Made by a program: the position numbers and the translations under genes
In this document: one piece after another, positions 1-11,981 of the stretch
How the letters are laid out: each line of letters starts with the position of its first letter
Position numbering within the stretch: position 1 is the stretch's first letter
NCBI GenBank assembly: GCA_011033025.1
Contig: WFMF01000008.1
Coordinates: 1,245,001-1,309,000, forward strand
From: Beroe forskalii
Taxonomy: Eukaryota > Ctenophora > Nuda > Beroida > Beroidae
Direction: 5' to 3'
DNA length: 64,000 nt
Notes under the pieces: model-generated
What the model was told of the DNA's origin: nothing
The model's input: the letters and a program-made list of their open reading frames with translations, nothing else
Database searches by the model: none

Positions 1-117
1 TTATTAGAAAATTTTTCAAAACCAAACATCACAGTTTGAATATTCCAGAGTTTTCGTGTTATCCACAGCAGGAAAACAAAGCTAACCCCATGTGAAACAT
101 TTGATAGCAAGGCATAC

Positions 118-1108
118 CAACTTGTAGTCTGTAAGACGACCTCCTCCTGTATTCATCTTTTTAGTGTTCTTCCGATCAAACAACTTGAATAAATCACTTT
201 TACCCTGCATGCCATAGAGATTATTGTGATATTTTGGAACACCTATTAGAATAAGAAGCAAGGAACTAAATAATTAATGACACAAGACGTACAAACGGAT
301 TGCTCAAGAATATCAGTCCCAGAATCTAGTACTACTAAAATGGGGTGGAACTGCAATGTTCCAGCCAGTCCCTCAGAATGATTATATTTATCATACCGAG
401 GAAGCACTGCTGTGGATGTACTCGTTTTCACTGTTCGCGTTGTCCTGAACCGACTGCATTATCCTGGTTTTCCTCTGCCCGATGGCTGCTTCCAGTTTCT
501 CAGCTCTTAGTTTGATTTCTTTTATCGCATCATCCATCACGCTCTGAAATTAAATAAAAGGTTTCATTTCCTGCAAGTGCAACAATGGATCCCTTATTTG
601 AAGTTATCATGATCTCACGAAAAAGGAAGTCCAAGAGATTTTTGCAGCATTTTTCACCTAAAATGGGAGAAATATTTCTCAAAAATGAATGGGGAGTTTG
701 TGGAAAGTTCATTTTTCACGATGTTTCAAAAATAACACCCAACGTCTGATATTGAGATTATATCCTGATTCTCACCCGAAGGACCATCACAGCCCGGTCA
801 CCATTCCGACTGGCATGCCTCTCCAAATAGACTGAAGACGCTCTGTGTCGGGAGTGCGTCGATTCTTGGAAATCTTCCAACTCCATCTCACGCGCGGAGT
901 TGAGTTTGTCACGTGACCCAAACTTCCCACCGCGTGACATGAGATTGCGTGACATGGCGTCATGTGACTTGTTGTCATGTGACTTGAGGTGGTGGTGGTG
1001 ATCGTGTGCCGGGTCACGTGACGCGACGAAGGCTTCACTTCCCATCCGGTGGGTGCGGGTCTCTCCGTGTATGTGCTGGGAGGGGGATTGCTGAACCATT
1101 CTGGTCAT
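118..1108 (-). CDS. Unidentified protein, three consecutive exons (partial)
   Basis: Three minus-strand exons, 1108-776 (111 codons), 543-397 (49 codons) and 204-118 (29 codons), are all flanked by AG acceptors and GT donors and all join in phase 0. The first is rich in His, Ser and Arg and looks disordered. The second is a charged helix with a heptad-like run (RAEKLEAAIGQRKTR), probably coiled coil. The third is basic and Gly-rich and ends in LTDYKL before a GTATGC donor; the gene continues past the window edge. The GDAP2 exon ending at 4955 also ends in phase 0 on this strand, so these exons could be a C-terminal extension of GDAP2 rather than a separate gene. Vertebrate GDAP2 ends soon after its CRAL-TRIO domain, so that would be unusual. 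No known family recognised. Confidence 0.55.
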
Positions 1109-4100
1109 CTGAATGAGATCCGTTACCTTGAGTTGGTTATACTTGATTCGTACCCCGGTGTGAATTTAATATTTTCACCCAATTGAATTTCTGACGAATC
1201 CCCCGCGTATCTTAAACAATTTCGATAGGAAATTATGAAAGAAGGATTTGAGTAGATAATCGAATGTCAAAAACTAAAACTACAATATGAGACATGAGGA
1301 TATGTATGATTAAAACGCACGTTTGAATAACCTACATACTATGTACATTTTTAAGTTCAAAAATTGAAAAAATATCAAAATACTCAAAATAGCTAAGCAG
1401 GAGATAATTAGCAAAAAATGATAGTGAATGTTTTATGACAAATTGCAAAAATGTCCAATTTAAGAATTGTGATATTGTAGTCTGTACAAAAATTCTTTGC
1501 GTGGCAAAAAATATAAAATAAATCTCTTTGATACTAGCCTTCCTTCTGGCCCTCCGGATAAAAATATGATGAAAATATGAAAAATATTGTGATAAAAGAA
1601 ATTATGAGAGTAACTTTACCGAGGAAGAACTAACGTTTAAAATTAAACAGGATCTAGTATTACCAAATATTATAGCATGATGATCAAGAAATGTCCAAAG
1701 GAGACCAACACCATCATTGATCCAATCCAAAGTCTTATATTGCAATCGAATATCTTGATATAAGTTAAAAACAGGACACATTTATTACGTTATAAAAACG
1801 TAAAATACAAAAATTAAACGCAAATTGTAAATGTGAACCACAAAAGCACGTTTTACACTCTTGGAAGTGAGATTCAGTAGATTAAAGCAGAAAGGACACG
1901 TGTCCATGATGTGTCACGCAGGGTTCTGTGCACATGTAATATTGTTCAGTGCACGTGCAATGTTGTTCTGTGCACGTGCCTTGTGGTTCTAAACACGTAA
2001 TATTTGGATCATACACAGTTCATTGTTAAAAGCTGTTGTAATCGGTACAAATAGCTATACCGTGTTTTGAATGAAAATACAAGAGAAGTATATTGAGTCA
2101 AATCTGGACGAAATTATAGCTGGGTTCCGTGACTCCATGAACTGAAATCAGAATGCCTGCCAGTGTCAACCCACAACTTCATATTGATGACAGGGTATGT
2201 GTTTTGTTGACGAAATTTTATACACAGCAGATTACAATTTTCAAGGTCTTCCACCGAGAAAAGACATAAAGTTTTAATTATTTTTGAAAAGTTTCTTAAA
2301 ATTTGTCGGCAAGAAGGAATATAAAAGTTTGTGCATACTAAAAGTTATATCATGGACAATAAGATGATAAAACACAGAGCTGAAACAATAACAAATGGAA
2401 ACAGTCATACTGAGTGCTACAGAACACAGTTTCTGTCGTTGATAGAAAGTATAAATTTTATTTCTAAGATAAAATTATGCGATAAAATACGTAAAATAAC
2501 CGATCATAAACTCATTCAAAGTTCATAATATATTATATCTCGATATCAAAAGAACTAAAACGTATTACTTTAAACGTTATAAGTTTTCCCGGAAAATATT
2601 GATACTCTCTACTATTGTGAATGTTTAATAAAAAGTAAAAATTTGCACATGCGAGAAATATGAGAGATATGCCAGAATATATAATATCTAGAAATATTAC
2701 GATATAAGATCTATATAAAGATCACGTGAATGAAAATTTAAAGGTGGTCTTGAAGTTAAATCTGATGAGGTGAAGATGAAGTGAAGAAGCGAGCCAGATA
2801 AGAAATATGAGGAAAAATGAAAAAATGAGCGAAAAATCATTTTGAAATCATGGAAAAATCAATGAAAATGAAATGATGAAATCACCAGAAGATCTATGGT
2901 TCTCCCTACAACATAGCTTCTTCGGCCCTCAAGCAGCTGTAAAAAATTATGTGCTGTGCACGAACACCGAACGGTTTCCCCTCACCAGAGATCACGACAT
3001 CCCCCTTACACAGTCGCTTTCTTAGGTCAACTTGATAAATTTGTTGAGGGTCAATTCAAAGATGGTTAAACTTCCACTGCATCTTTGAGGAACAAGAAAT
3101 GGACGCAAGATTTGAAGAATTGGGAACAAAACATTGGTTTAATAAAAATTCCAAATATAAAAACTGAGATCAAATCCACATCGTAAGCACATAAAATCAT
3201 TCAAATTAATATTTACTACTGTGTGACAAAAAGAAGTCATGTCTGACGAATCAAAAGTCAATTTAGATAAAAGCGATGACTTTCAAATCAAATAAAATCG
3301 CCCAATAATTAATAACTCAACTACCTAACGAGTATTCATACTATTACTTGTCATAGATTTTCCTTTGTAAAGATAGAATTTAATTATCTATACCATGAAG
3401 AGTGATGTTTTCTTATGTAAATTAATAATTTTCAATTGTAAAACGGGAATTTATCAAAGATCAATCACTTAGCCGCACCCAACGTAGGGATTTTGGGCGA
3501 CATTTTGTTGATAATTTTGGATTTTCTCGTGCGGCAAATTACACAAACTTACAACTCTTAAAGGGGAACCGTCATATGTTGACAAGTAGCTTAATTAATT
3601 GCGAAGAATTAAAAGTAAGGAAATTTAAATTAAGTCATTTAAATTTCATTGTATGCCCAGCAAAGTCTCATTCATATGTTTAAAGTTTTTTTTTCAATTA
3701 ATTAATGAAAATTAAATTCAATATTTACACTGTAACCAGAAGTCCATTGTGAAACAAATCAAAAAGCAGTGTGAAAGCGCGCGACTACTCTATGAATGCC
3801 AAAGACTGTTATGATGCAAGAAGTGTCCTGTCGGAAAACCTACCAAACTAGAAGTAGATAATAAATAAATTAGACAGCTATCATAATGGACAATAAAACT
3901 GTCACAGTGATGCGAGCTTTTGTATTCTAAGTTTGAAGTTCTTTAGCCTCCCAAAGCTATTAAGAAAACTTAACAAATAATTTGACGACGAAATTGTGAA
4001 TCACCTTCCCTTTTATATCATGTATCATAAAGGCGAGATCAAGATTAATAGTACAACAAAGACCACAAAAAACTAGAAATATATCGGTTTTACAAACTTA

Positions 4101-4954
4101 TTAAAGTGGAAATTAAACTCAATATTATATACTATCACTGTTTATTAAACCCGCGCCATCAGCATGGCATGCACAAGCTGACTCCGAGCTCCGGAATCGT
4201 GGGTGAGTCAAGAGGGGAGTGACACACCAGAGCTGACCGGTACACTAGAACTATGTGTCACAGATGAGAAATAGGCGGTGTGACGTCATCAATTCACCAT
4301 TGTATATGAGGGTGATGACGACACATTGAAACGCCTATTCTGTGCTCGTGCCCTACAGCATATCACCGTGTTATAGCCCCACACGACTCCCGGGCTCAGG
4401 ATTAAATTAAACACAAGGAAATATTTTATTAACACTGATTTAAATAGATATACGCGTATCAAACTCGCTCGTTAACAACACTCACACATACATACATACA
4501 AAGCTGCTGGGTCTGCAGTACTCTAAAAAGTTGAAGTGTTCGGTGTTTTTCCAGAATGTCAAGAATTTTCTTGATGAAAGTCACACGGGACAGACATACA
4601 GCTACAAACATTTTGATAGTGGAGGCTATAAACCAGAAGCTGATAAGGAGGTTGATGCAGTAATCTCAAATATTGAGACTTGTTGTTCAATATGACTCCC
4701 AGGAAGGAAACATGAATCAAACCTTCATTACACCTACACTAGGCTGGCAAAAGACCGGCGCAAGACCTGCATTAGCCCACTAGCCCAGCACCAATCCTAA
4801 GTGGCATACGAAGCGAAGCCCCATTAATCATTCATGAATAATCATAGATTCGATACTTATTTGAATTTTGAAAGCCGATCCTTTATGCAATAAATCCAAA
4901 TACTCGAGTCCCGATATCAAAAACCCTGCAATCCCTATCCCCTCATATTCTTAC
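1109..4954. other. AT-rich intron or intergenic stretch
   Basis: About 3.8 kb without a convincing gene. AT-rich, with scattered short open frames. One possible minus-strand exon lies near 3027-2985: it reads DLRKRLCKGDVVISG and is followed by a GTGAGG donor, but its acceptor lacks a pyrimidine tract, so I do not call it. A short palindromic element sits at 4268-4341 (separate entry). The stretch 4740-4800 shares CCGGCGCAAGACCTGCATTA-type sequence with the palindrome near 15.35 kb. Confidence 0.5.
4268..4341. mobile_element. Short palindromic MITE, family 'ATAGGCGG'
   Basis: About 75 bp with inverted ends (ATAGGCGG ... cGCCTAT) and internal TGACGTCATC and GATGACG inverted motifs. Related copies lie at 44,355-44,414 (right end lost) and 47,273-47,345. 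TGACGTCA is also the cAMP-response-element core, but repetition within a palindrome favours a small transposon. Confidence 0.45.
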
Positions 4955-5098
4955 CTCAAAACTGTAGTCAAGGATAAACTGAGGGATCTGTATTTGCTGC
5001 GGGGGAACCCTCTCGAACAAAGCTTCCAGACTCTTCAGCTGCACAATCTTCCCCTTCACCTCCTTCACTTTGGAAACAGTGAACCACCAGGTCATTAA
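4955..5098 (-). CDS. GDAP2: GDAP2 exon, end of CRAL-TRIO
   Basis: 48 codons, phase 0 at both ends, acceptor GTTTCAG, strong donor GTAAGA. Contains TWWFTVSKVKEVKGKIVQL and PPQQIQIPQFILDY. If the donor were not used the protein would end three codons later (V-R-I-stop). Confidence 0.85.
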
Positions 5099-6701
5099 CT
5101 GAAACATTAATTTCACCTTCTCACGCTGAGAACCGTACGCTGGACCCTGCGACTTAACTATGAATTTTATATCCCAAATGTATCTATTTTGGAAACCCAT
5201 AGTGGCACCCAGACATCGGTTTACAGTTTACACCAATGAAAAGTAATTTCCCATGAGTTACCTTCTGAAGTGTAGAAGAGTGGACACTGTAGAGCGCCTT
5301 GAGGTTGCTCTTATAGCGGAGTGGGGAGGTGGCGAATACACTCTCCATAGTCCTGAGATCTGTCCGGGGTCCAGTACACCCCGTGTGGAAGTAAACGAGG
5401 CAGTAGGGACGGGTGGTGATGGGATCCATCACTTGGACACAGTACGACAACATCTGAAGAGGCAGGAAAGGGGGAGTGAGGGGGGAGGGAGTGGGGAGGG
5501 AATGAGAAGGGAGTGAGGGGGAGTGGGAGGGAGTGAGGGGGAGTGGGAGGGAGTGAGGGGGAGTGGATCAGAGGTACAGAGTGGGGAATAGGAGTGGGTA
5601 GGTGAGAGGGGGAAGATAATAGATATAGTGAGAGGAAGGAAAAGTTCGAGGAGGGGTTGATGAGGGTGAGTACTTAGGGCTAAGAGAGTGGTAATGCGGC
5701 TCGTCAGCTGGGAAGGGATAAAAGTGAACCTGTGAGAGAGATGATGGGAGAGATAAGCGGCGAGTTTGACCCCGAATAATTAACCTGGTGCTCTGGAATA
5801 TGGGCAGGGAAGTGTCTACCGACGCAGACCACCACAGGGGCCCCGTCCGTGTCAAAGCCGGACTGGTAGACGGCCCGGCACTGGGCTATCCTGGAGAAGT
5901 CTTCAGTCTTAGACCATTGCAGCAACTGGTTATACCTGCAGGCGTATAAGTGAAGATCAGTAGAATGATAGCAACCAAATAGCAGAATATCAGACAGTCC
6001 TCATGTGAAACGATACGGTTCTCATGTACTAATGACAATTCAAAGTATTAAGTTCAGTCCATCCTACATTCCTTACATTTTAGTTTTTACATTTCACATT
6101 CTATGTAATTTCGACCATTCTGTACAGTACAGGGTAGGTAATAAGTCGGCACCCCCTTGTGCAGCCAATACCATAAAAGTTGGTAACAATTCCTTTGGTA
6201 CAGTTTTACTTTGATCCATTCCGATTGGATTTGAGTGTGAAAAATAATTTTCCGAAAAGCAAAATATTTTAAGAAGGAGCAATTTGGAAAGTGGCCAAAA
6301 ACAATGAATTTTGCTTATTTAAGCTTCATTTTTCGCATCTTTAGCCTCTTTTTGGCTTTTATTGAATTTTTGACAAACATTCATTGAAATTTGTGTTAAT
6401 TTGTGATTCATGATGAAAATTATTATTACCAACCCTGTATTTCAGATTCTATAAATTTTACATTTTACATTAATAAACATGCTATACATTATACATGCTA
6501 TACAATATACATTATACATGCTATACAATATACATTCTACACATTTTACACGCTATACATTCTATACAGCATTCTCCACATACACATCTGGTTGTTGAGC
6601 GCTCCGCTGGAGTCGGGCGGTATCTGGATCCTGCCGCATCTGACCAAAGTCTGTCCTGGTGACATCCAGTTTCTTGGCTAACGGGGTAGAAGATTCGCTC
6701 C
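4955..6701 (-). CDS. GDAP2: GDAP2, CRAL-TRIO half (four exons)
   Basis: Ganglioside-induced differentiation-associated protein 2 has an N-terminal macro domain and a C-terminal Sec14/CRAL-TRIO lipid-binding-type domain; its biochemical role is poorly known. Exons here are 6701-6584, 5935-5785, 5453-5262 and 5098-4955, with consistent phases (2, 0, 0). The reading includes YQSGFDTDG, VVVCVGRHFPAH, LVYFHTG, YKSNLKALYSVH, TWWFTVS, LEALFERVPPQQIQIP and FILDY. From memory these follow vertebrate GDAP2 in order and spacing. The first visible exon is the linker between the two domains. I found no macro-domain exons upstream (higher coordinates) and no terminal exon right after 4955, so the model is partial at both ends. 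Introns contain minisatellites touching splice sites (5464-5572 and 6463-6583). Confidence 0.85.
5262..5453 (-). CDS. GDAP2: GDAP2 exon, middle of CRAL-TRIO
   Basis: 64 codons, phase 0 at both ends, acceptor CTCTTCAG, donor GTAACT. Contains VQVMDPITTRPYCLVYFHTG and RYKSNLKALYSVHSS, the core beta-strand and helix of the Sec14 fold. Confidence 0.9.
5464..5572. repeat. Purine-rich minisatellite at a GDAP2 3' splice site
   Basis: About 18-bp units (GGGAGTGAGGGGGAGTGG), five to six copies. On the gene strand this is CACTCCCCCTCACTCCC, so the array forms the pyrimidine tract of the acceptor at 5454. Confidence 0.7.
5785..5935 (-). CDS. GDAP2: GDAP2 exon, start of CRAL-TRIO
   Basis: Acceptor CCTGCAG, donor GTTAAT. 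Encodes YNQLLQWSKTEDFSRIAQ, then YQSGFDTDG and VVVCVGRHFPAH, the first helix and strand of the domain. Confidence 0.85.
6463..6583. repeat. ACATTATACATGCTATACA minisatellite next to a GDAP2 5' splice site
   Basis: Repeats of ACATTATACATGCTATACA type, degenerate. On the gene strand the intron opens GTATGTGG and runs into GTATAG and GTATA-rich repeat units. Confidence 0.55.
6584..6701 (-). CDS. GDAP2: GDAP2 exon, linker before CRAL-TRIO
   Basis: Acceptor TTTTCAG, donor GTATGT. Encodes an acidic/polar linker (TPLAKKLDVTRTDFG, then QRSAQQPDV), ending in phase 2 and joining YNQLLQW of the next exon. The frame was chosen because only this frame meets the phase of the next exon. Confidence 0.65.
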
Positions 6702-7692
6702 CTGAAAATAGTTGCATGATAAAGGTCAAAGTTAACTGACCTTAGTACTGAATGGTGTCTAGTTAAGGAAAAATGGTTCCAGGGATATCTGAAGCTAGGC
6801 ATGCTGTCAAACTTAGAGCAAAATTTAATAAAGTCAGGGGCTAAATGAGGGAGTCTTCCTAGACCATTTCAAAAGTTCAAAATGTCAATTATTGAAATTT
6901 TGAACGCCATATACTGATACATATCCAATGGGTGATTAATGTTTTGACAAATAATTCGTGTTTCTTACAAATACAATGTTCTACCACCATCTCACCATAA
7001 GTTAAATTCTTGGCGGTGCGAAATATACGCAAGGTTGCCCATCAACTCCCAATTACTCAATTTGTCGTGATTTTCATTGTTTTGACCGAGGAATTAATTT
7101 GTCATTGTCTGAGCATGGCACTAGTTCCGCTCTCTCACCATGATAACCAAGCCTCCTGAAATTTGATGGTTTTGTTCTAGGGCATGAAACCTACTGCAGT
7201 ACTGCAGAGCCGATCTCTTATTGGGGTCCTAGATGCTAAAAATCGCATGTCAAAATTGAAGCTTAATAAGACGCTTGATATCGAAGGACATTTCGTGAGT
7301 TCGGCTATTTTCCAGTAGCTAACGTATTATGATACTACTAAGGACGAGTGGTTGAACTTGATTAATAAATACTCAAATGGCCAAGCCTCTTGGACGTTTA
7401 GCAGGTCAAGACGAAACTTTTTACGCTCAACCCTACACAAACCAGCTGTTTTATTTGTCACAACATTATTCGGTCATTGTTACCAATCAACATATTGTGC
7501 ATCAACATTCTAGTAAGTTCTGGAACTAACTGCGAGACAGTGCTCGACAAGTTTCCGAGGAAACGAGGAGCGAAATTGTACGTAAGTACATGAAACTTTG
7601 AGTTGGAACCCGATCGTTTTACTTGGTACTTTGTGCATCAGCATTCAGTATATTATGTTGATAGATACATATTCTGGAAATGCGAGTTACAC
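6702..7692. other. No gene seen
   Basis: About 1 kb between GDAP2 exons and the first LTR element. Probably GDAP2 intron. No conserved frame or repeat recognised. Confidence 0.4.
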
Positions 7693-7696
7693 ATAT

Positions 7697-8074
7697 TGTA
7701 CACAATGGCGTAATCAGAATTAGACGTACGGGGAAGCAGGTGTTCACTTGTGGGTAATTAGTGTTAAAACGTGGTTTTATCAGTATTGTGGACACGGTTT
7801 CTGGGTTTCTTGGTTTTATGTTTTAGTATTTCAGGGATTCTTTAGGTTAGATAAGGGAGAGAAGGTGGTTGAACGGTCTTGTGAATTGTAGTTTTTCTCA
7901 GTTCTTAAAGCATTAACTTCCTGTGCGTTGCTCTTGAAGGAATATTAATTGCCTAGAACACCAGTGTCTCATTCTGTCTCCTCGCAAACTCCTGAGCCAA
8001 GTTGATTCCATCTTATCCTTCCCCTGACCACACCCCTCCCCTGTACAAACAACCATATATTTTAATTGTGTACA
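7697..8074 (+). repeat. Left LTR of TRIM-like element 1
   Basis: 378 bp, TGTACACAATGG to TTGTGTACA. Differs from the right LTR by a few substitutions and small indels, so the insertion is fairly young. Confidence 0.8.
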
Positions 8075-9027
8075 ATGGCGCAAGGAGACCTACCTACGTG
8101 GAGCACACAGAGGAGCTACGCAGAGGTGCAGAATGCTAAGTGACAGGCGAGAAGAGTAGCAGGCAAAAGGATTGGGAGAAAATACGAGTAGATAGGAGGA
8201 AATGCAGTCGCAGTTAAGGTTGTTTTGTTTAAAAGATTGTTTTGGGCCTGAAGGAGATATACGATGTCGTGATACAGAAGACGAAACTGCAAGGCAGATA
8301 CGGAGGGATAAGGATATCAATTTTGGAATTGGAACTCAGATGAAGATGGCTAGGTGAAAATGCTGATTGCTATTGCTGTGGTCCGTTGGGTGCAAGACAC
8401 CTATAACTGATAGAGTTTAGTGGAAGATGATGGAAGAAACACTTATCATGTTAGGAAGCTCTGTTTGGATTCAAGAGAAGTGTACGATGAAGAAGTGATA
8501 GCAGATTGTATGAGAAGAAATACGGAGTGTTTAAAGTTATAGAAGATTAATTAAGGAATAATATCACGTGAAGAAATTTAAAGAATAACGTATGATCTGA
8601 AGGAAAATGTATTCAGAGAACATTTTGAAGTGCAAAGAGAGAAGACTGGCTGATAGGGGTGGAAACATCATCGGATACTTTACTCCTGATGTACAGTGGA
8701 TAGTCAAGGGAACAAGACTGCGGACGTCCAGGTGTCCCGATGACGTAAGTTTCATCACATCTTCATTATTGAGTTGGAGAGAAATGGGAGAACATGAGAA
8801 GAAATACATGTTTATTAACAGTAACGTGAATGGGTCACAATTGATTTAAAAGTGATTTCAATTCATGCTAATCATGAAGTTCATGATAATGATAATCAAC
8901 TAATCAATGATTGATTCAGATGAAATGAAAAATTGTGTTTCGAAGGTGGTAGATATTGGGAAGCATGATTCTTTTAGTCAAGAAAACCCGTATGTCTGGT
9001 TCTAATTTAGCTATTTTGATAAGGTTG

Positions 9028-9395
9028 TGTACACAATGGCTTAATCAGAATTAGACGTACGGGGAAGCAGGTGTTCACTTGTGGGAAATTAGTGTTAAAA
9101 CGTGGTTTTATCAGTATTGTGGACACAGTTTCTTGGTTTTATGTTTAAGTATTTCAGGGATTCTTTAGGTTAGATAAGGGAGAGAAGGTGGTTGAACGGT
9201 CTTGTGAATTGTAGTTTTTCTCAGTTCTTAAAGCATTAACTTCCTGTACGTTGCTCTTGAAGGAATATTAATTGCCTAGAACACCAGTGTCTCACTCTGT
9301 CTCCTCGCAAACTCCTGAGCCAACTTGATTCCATCTTATCCTTCCCCTGACCACACCCCTCCCCTGTACACACAACCATCTCTTTTTTGTGTACA
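9028..9395 (+). repeat. Right LTR of TRIM-like element 1
   Basis: 368 bp; same ends as the left LTR. Confidence 0.8.
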
Positions 9396-9717
9396 ATATC
9401 ATAACAGATTGTTACCTAAAGAACTCGGGAACTTGGACCAATATTGGTCTAAGCTGCCGAATTCTATGTAATCTACAATAGTAATATGACAATGATTGAA
9501 GTTCAATTGTTATTTCCAAAAAAGATATAAAATTCAGCGTTTCGATGTTTTTCTTTTTATCCATATTTTCGATCTTACAGTCTATCAATTTTGATCTTGA
9601 CTCCTGTTTTTCTTGTATCATATCGAATCATAGTTTGATTCATTATAGCGCATTATTCCATTATCAGTACCTACTACCTACTTCAAATGGTTATCAATTA
9701 CTTCAGTTGATAGGATC

Positions 9718-11100
9718 ATGGAACCAGGAGAACTTGGCTGCGAGCCAAATACTGAACAACAGCTACCACCTACAGAGTCAGAGCTCAGTTCGGAAGCTGC
9801 TTATAGCCTGAAAGTAAAGGTTGCTCTGCTCTGTGTTTGCCTGATTAACTTGGGAGATGCAGTGGAGGTCTACCTCCCATCTGTTTTGACACAGGAGATA
9901 GGTTGTGATCTGCAACTCACTGAAGCCAAACAGGGCATACTGAGTGTTGTGTTTTATTCATTTTATGCCGCAGGTTCCTTCGTCTCTGGGTGGTTTGCTA
10001 ACAGGATTGGCAGGAAGAAAACCATCATAATATCCATAAGTTTAGCTTTCCTAGTATCCGTCTTGACTGCCCTGTCCCATGAATTCTACCTGTTGCTGGT
10101 GAGCCGAGCTTTTACCGGCATTCTAGTGGGATCTAACTGTGCAATCACATATGTTTACTGGGCTGAAGTTAGTCCGTCAAAGGAGATGAAGAACCTAGGT
10201 GTCTTCATGGCGGGACTCAGTTTTAGTGCTGGAGCTGGTTACACGTCCCTTTTGGCGTACTGGACACTTCCAACCTTAGGATGGAGAGTCTTCTTTGTAC
10301 TTTGCTCCTCGCCTATCTTCATAGGGCCGTTAATCTGTTTCACATTTTATTTGGATGAAACAGATGTATACCTGCGACAGCAACAAAAGCAAGCAAATAA
10401 TATGAAGGAAAGATGTGGACCAACACAATCAGCTGAGACTACCGTGAGTTATTTAACTTCAGTTCCAGATGAGGATAACACTCCAAAGAACTCAAGTAAA
10501 CCAAGTACAGCAGCCATGATTCTCATAGCCCAACTGTCCTTTGTATACCTTGTTAACATTGCTCAGGGATGGGGCCTTATTCTCTTTGTCCCTAAGGTCT
10601 ATAGCAACTACAATGTGCATGTTGATAGCAATTCTCTAGATTGCAGCAACGTCTTTGGGGGCCAGTTCATAAAGATGGCACTTTTATCTGGTCTGGCCCC
10701 AATTGCCGCCGAGACATTAGCTTATATTGTCCAATTTTTTGTCTCACTTCCTACATCCTTGGTGTTTTCCTCATTCGTCAGTTCAGTTGGTTTCCTCTTG
10801 CTATCAGTGCTGGGAGTACAAGAAGTTTTGATTTCATCAGAAGTCCTCATGGGTATTATCAAAGCTGCATTTGCCTATTTGAACCTAACTCTATGGTTTT
10901 ACATGATGGAAGCCTTTGAACCATCCATCATGACACTAGCATCTGTAACTGTTGAAGGATTTAGTAAGTTAGGTGCTCTGATTGGATGTTCTCTAGTGGC
11001 CTTCCTGTCTGTGGACATTGTTTCGTACACAATGTGCATACTTGGAGCATTGCAGACCAGTGTCGCAAGCTTTCTGTGGTTTTCAATTTGGAAGAATTAA
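9718..11100 (+). CDS. MFS transporter, SV2/SVOP-like, single exon
   Basis: Intact 460-residue frame without introns. It has the layout of a 12-helix major facilitator. After a polar N-terminus, helix 1 starts near residue 35. Between helices 2 and 3 is GWFANRIGRKKTI, the MFS loop 2-3 signature. Then come LVSRAFTGILVGSNCAITY and YWAEVSP (helices 4-5), a central cytoplasmic loop rich in Gln, Lys and Ser (about residues 220-265), and six more helices. The pattern fits the organic-ion/SV2-SVOP branch; the substrate cannot be told. SVOP proteins are usually somewhat longer and their genes have introns, so a retrocopied origin is possible. The start is the first ATG of the frame, after an A at -3. 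It lies between two LTR-type elements. The 3' flank has no clear AATAAA, though AT-rich sequence follows. Confidence 0.85.
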   Translation: MEPGELGCEPNTEQQLPPTESELSSEAAYSLKVKVALLCVCLINLGDAVEVYLPSVLTQEIGCDLQLTEAKQGILSVVFYSFYAAGSFVSGWFANRIGRKKTIIISISLAFLVSVLTALSHEFYLLLVSRAFTGILVGSNCAITYVYWAEVSPSKEMKNLGVFMAGLSFSAGAGYTSLLAYWTLPTLGWRVFFVLCSSPIFIGPLICFTFYLDETDVYLRQQQKQANNMKERCGPTQSAETTVSYLTSVPDEDNTPKNSSKPSTAAMILIAQLSFVYLVNIAQGWGLILFVPKVYSNYNVHVDSNSLDCSNVFGGQFIKMALLSGLAPIAAETLAYIVQFFVSLPTSLVFSSFVSSVGFLLLSVLGVQEVLISSEVLMGIIKAAFAYLNLTLWFYMMEAFEPSIMTLASVTVEGFSKLGALIGCSLVAFLSVDIVSYTMCILGALQTSVASFLWFSIWKN

Positions 11101-11981
11101 TTGATTTCAATTAATGTGCATTCAATCAAGAAAGAAGTTATTCAAGTAGTACCACAGATGTAGCAGTAGCTCTTTAGAAAATGATATAACCAGAATTTTT
11201 GAAATGCTGTAGTTCACCTCACTTCTTCAGAACTTTGCGTATTTATTGAATCTAAAGCATCAATGAACTGAAACCATTCATTACCACTTAAGACATTCAA
11301 TTAAATTCAATTATAAATTTTTACAGCTTACCATTTTCAACTATTGCTACCTTGAGTTATTCTTTCTAATACCAAAGACATAATAAATTAAAATTGTGAG
11401 TGGGGGTGTTGCTCATTGCTAACTTCTGCATAGAGGACAGGAAAAGGGACCTGCTTATGCTGACAAAGAGAAGAGAGATACGGAGCGGCAGAAAATGCCG
11501 AAAAACGTTGAAGTAATAATTGACAGCTATTCCAAAGGAGAAATAAATGAACAAAATTTGAGGATATTTCGATATTCAGAATTATGTCACGCCAAACTGG
11601 TGTCAAGGGCAACTGTTCTAATTCTAAATACACTGATAGTCATGTGATTGATGATTTGTTTCACACTCTGCGAACAATGCAAGATGAAGCTCGGAGCACA
11701 GCAAGCCTCCTTATCTCCTTACATGGAATAATTAGCCGTGCTTTCAATCTAATTATCACGTGACCTCCAAATTGACATTATTGCTATGCAGTATACTGTA
11801 ATCACATGTCCTATGATGAGTGAAATTCAATGCTTCTGACAATGATGATATCTTTGAAAAGTGTGCTGCGTCTGTGAGAGGATCTCTTGAGGAAAGTATT
11901 CTATTACCCGCGAAATTCCAGTATCTGATATTTCTTTTCAATCTCATCCTGCATGGGTTGAGGGAGGGATTTTCCGGTACT
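11101..11981. other. No gene seen
   Basis: Downstream flank of the transporter: AT-rich, probably 3' UTR and spacer. Confidence 0.4.

Larger units (their letters stand above)
7697..9395 (+). mobile_element. TRIM-like LTR element 1, non-coding
   Basis: Two near-identical direct terminal repeats, 7697-8074 and 9028-9395, each start TGTACACAA or TGTACACAATGG and end TTGTGTACA (TG...CA ends). The element is flanked by ATAT at 7693-7696 and ATAT at 9396-9399, a 4-bp target duplication. Just inside the left repeat, TGGCGCAAGGAGACC fits a tRNA primer-binding site (starts TGG). The internal part is about 950 bp and encodes no gag, protease or reverse transcriptase that I can see. A purine tract before the right repeat is weak. 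This fits a terminal-repeat retrotransposon in miniature, mobilised in trans. A second, decayed copy lies at 11,982-14,031. Confidence 0.8.

Noticed and set aside
8607-8849. 80-codon frame inside TRIM-like element 1 as a transposon protein
   Set aside because: Not preserved in the second copy and no retroelement motif.
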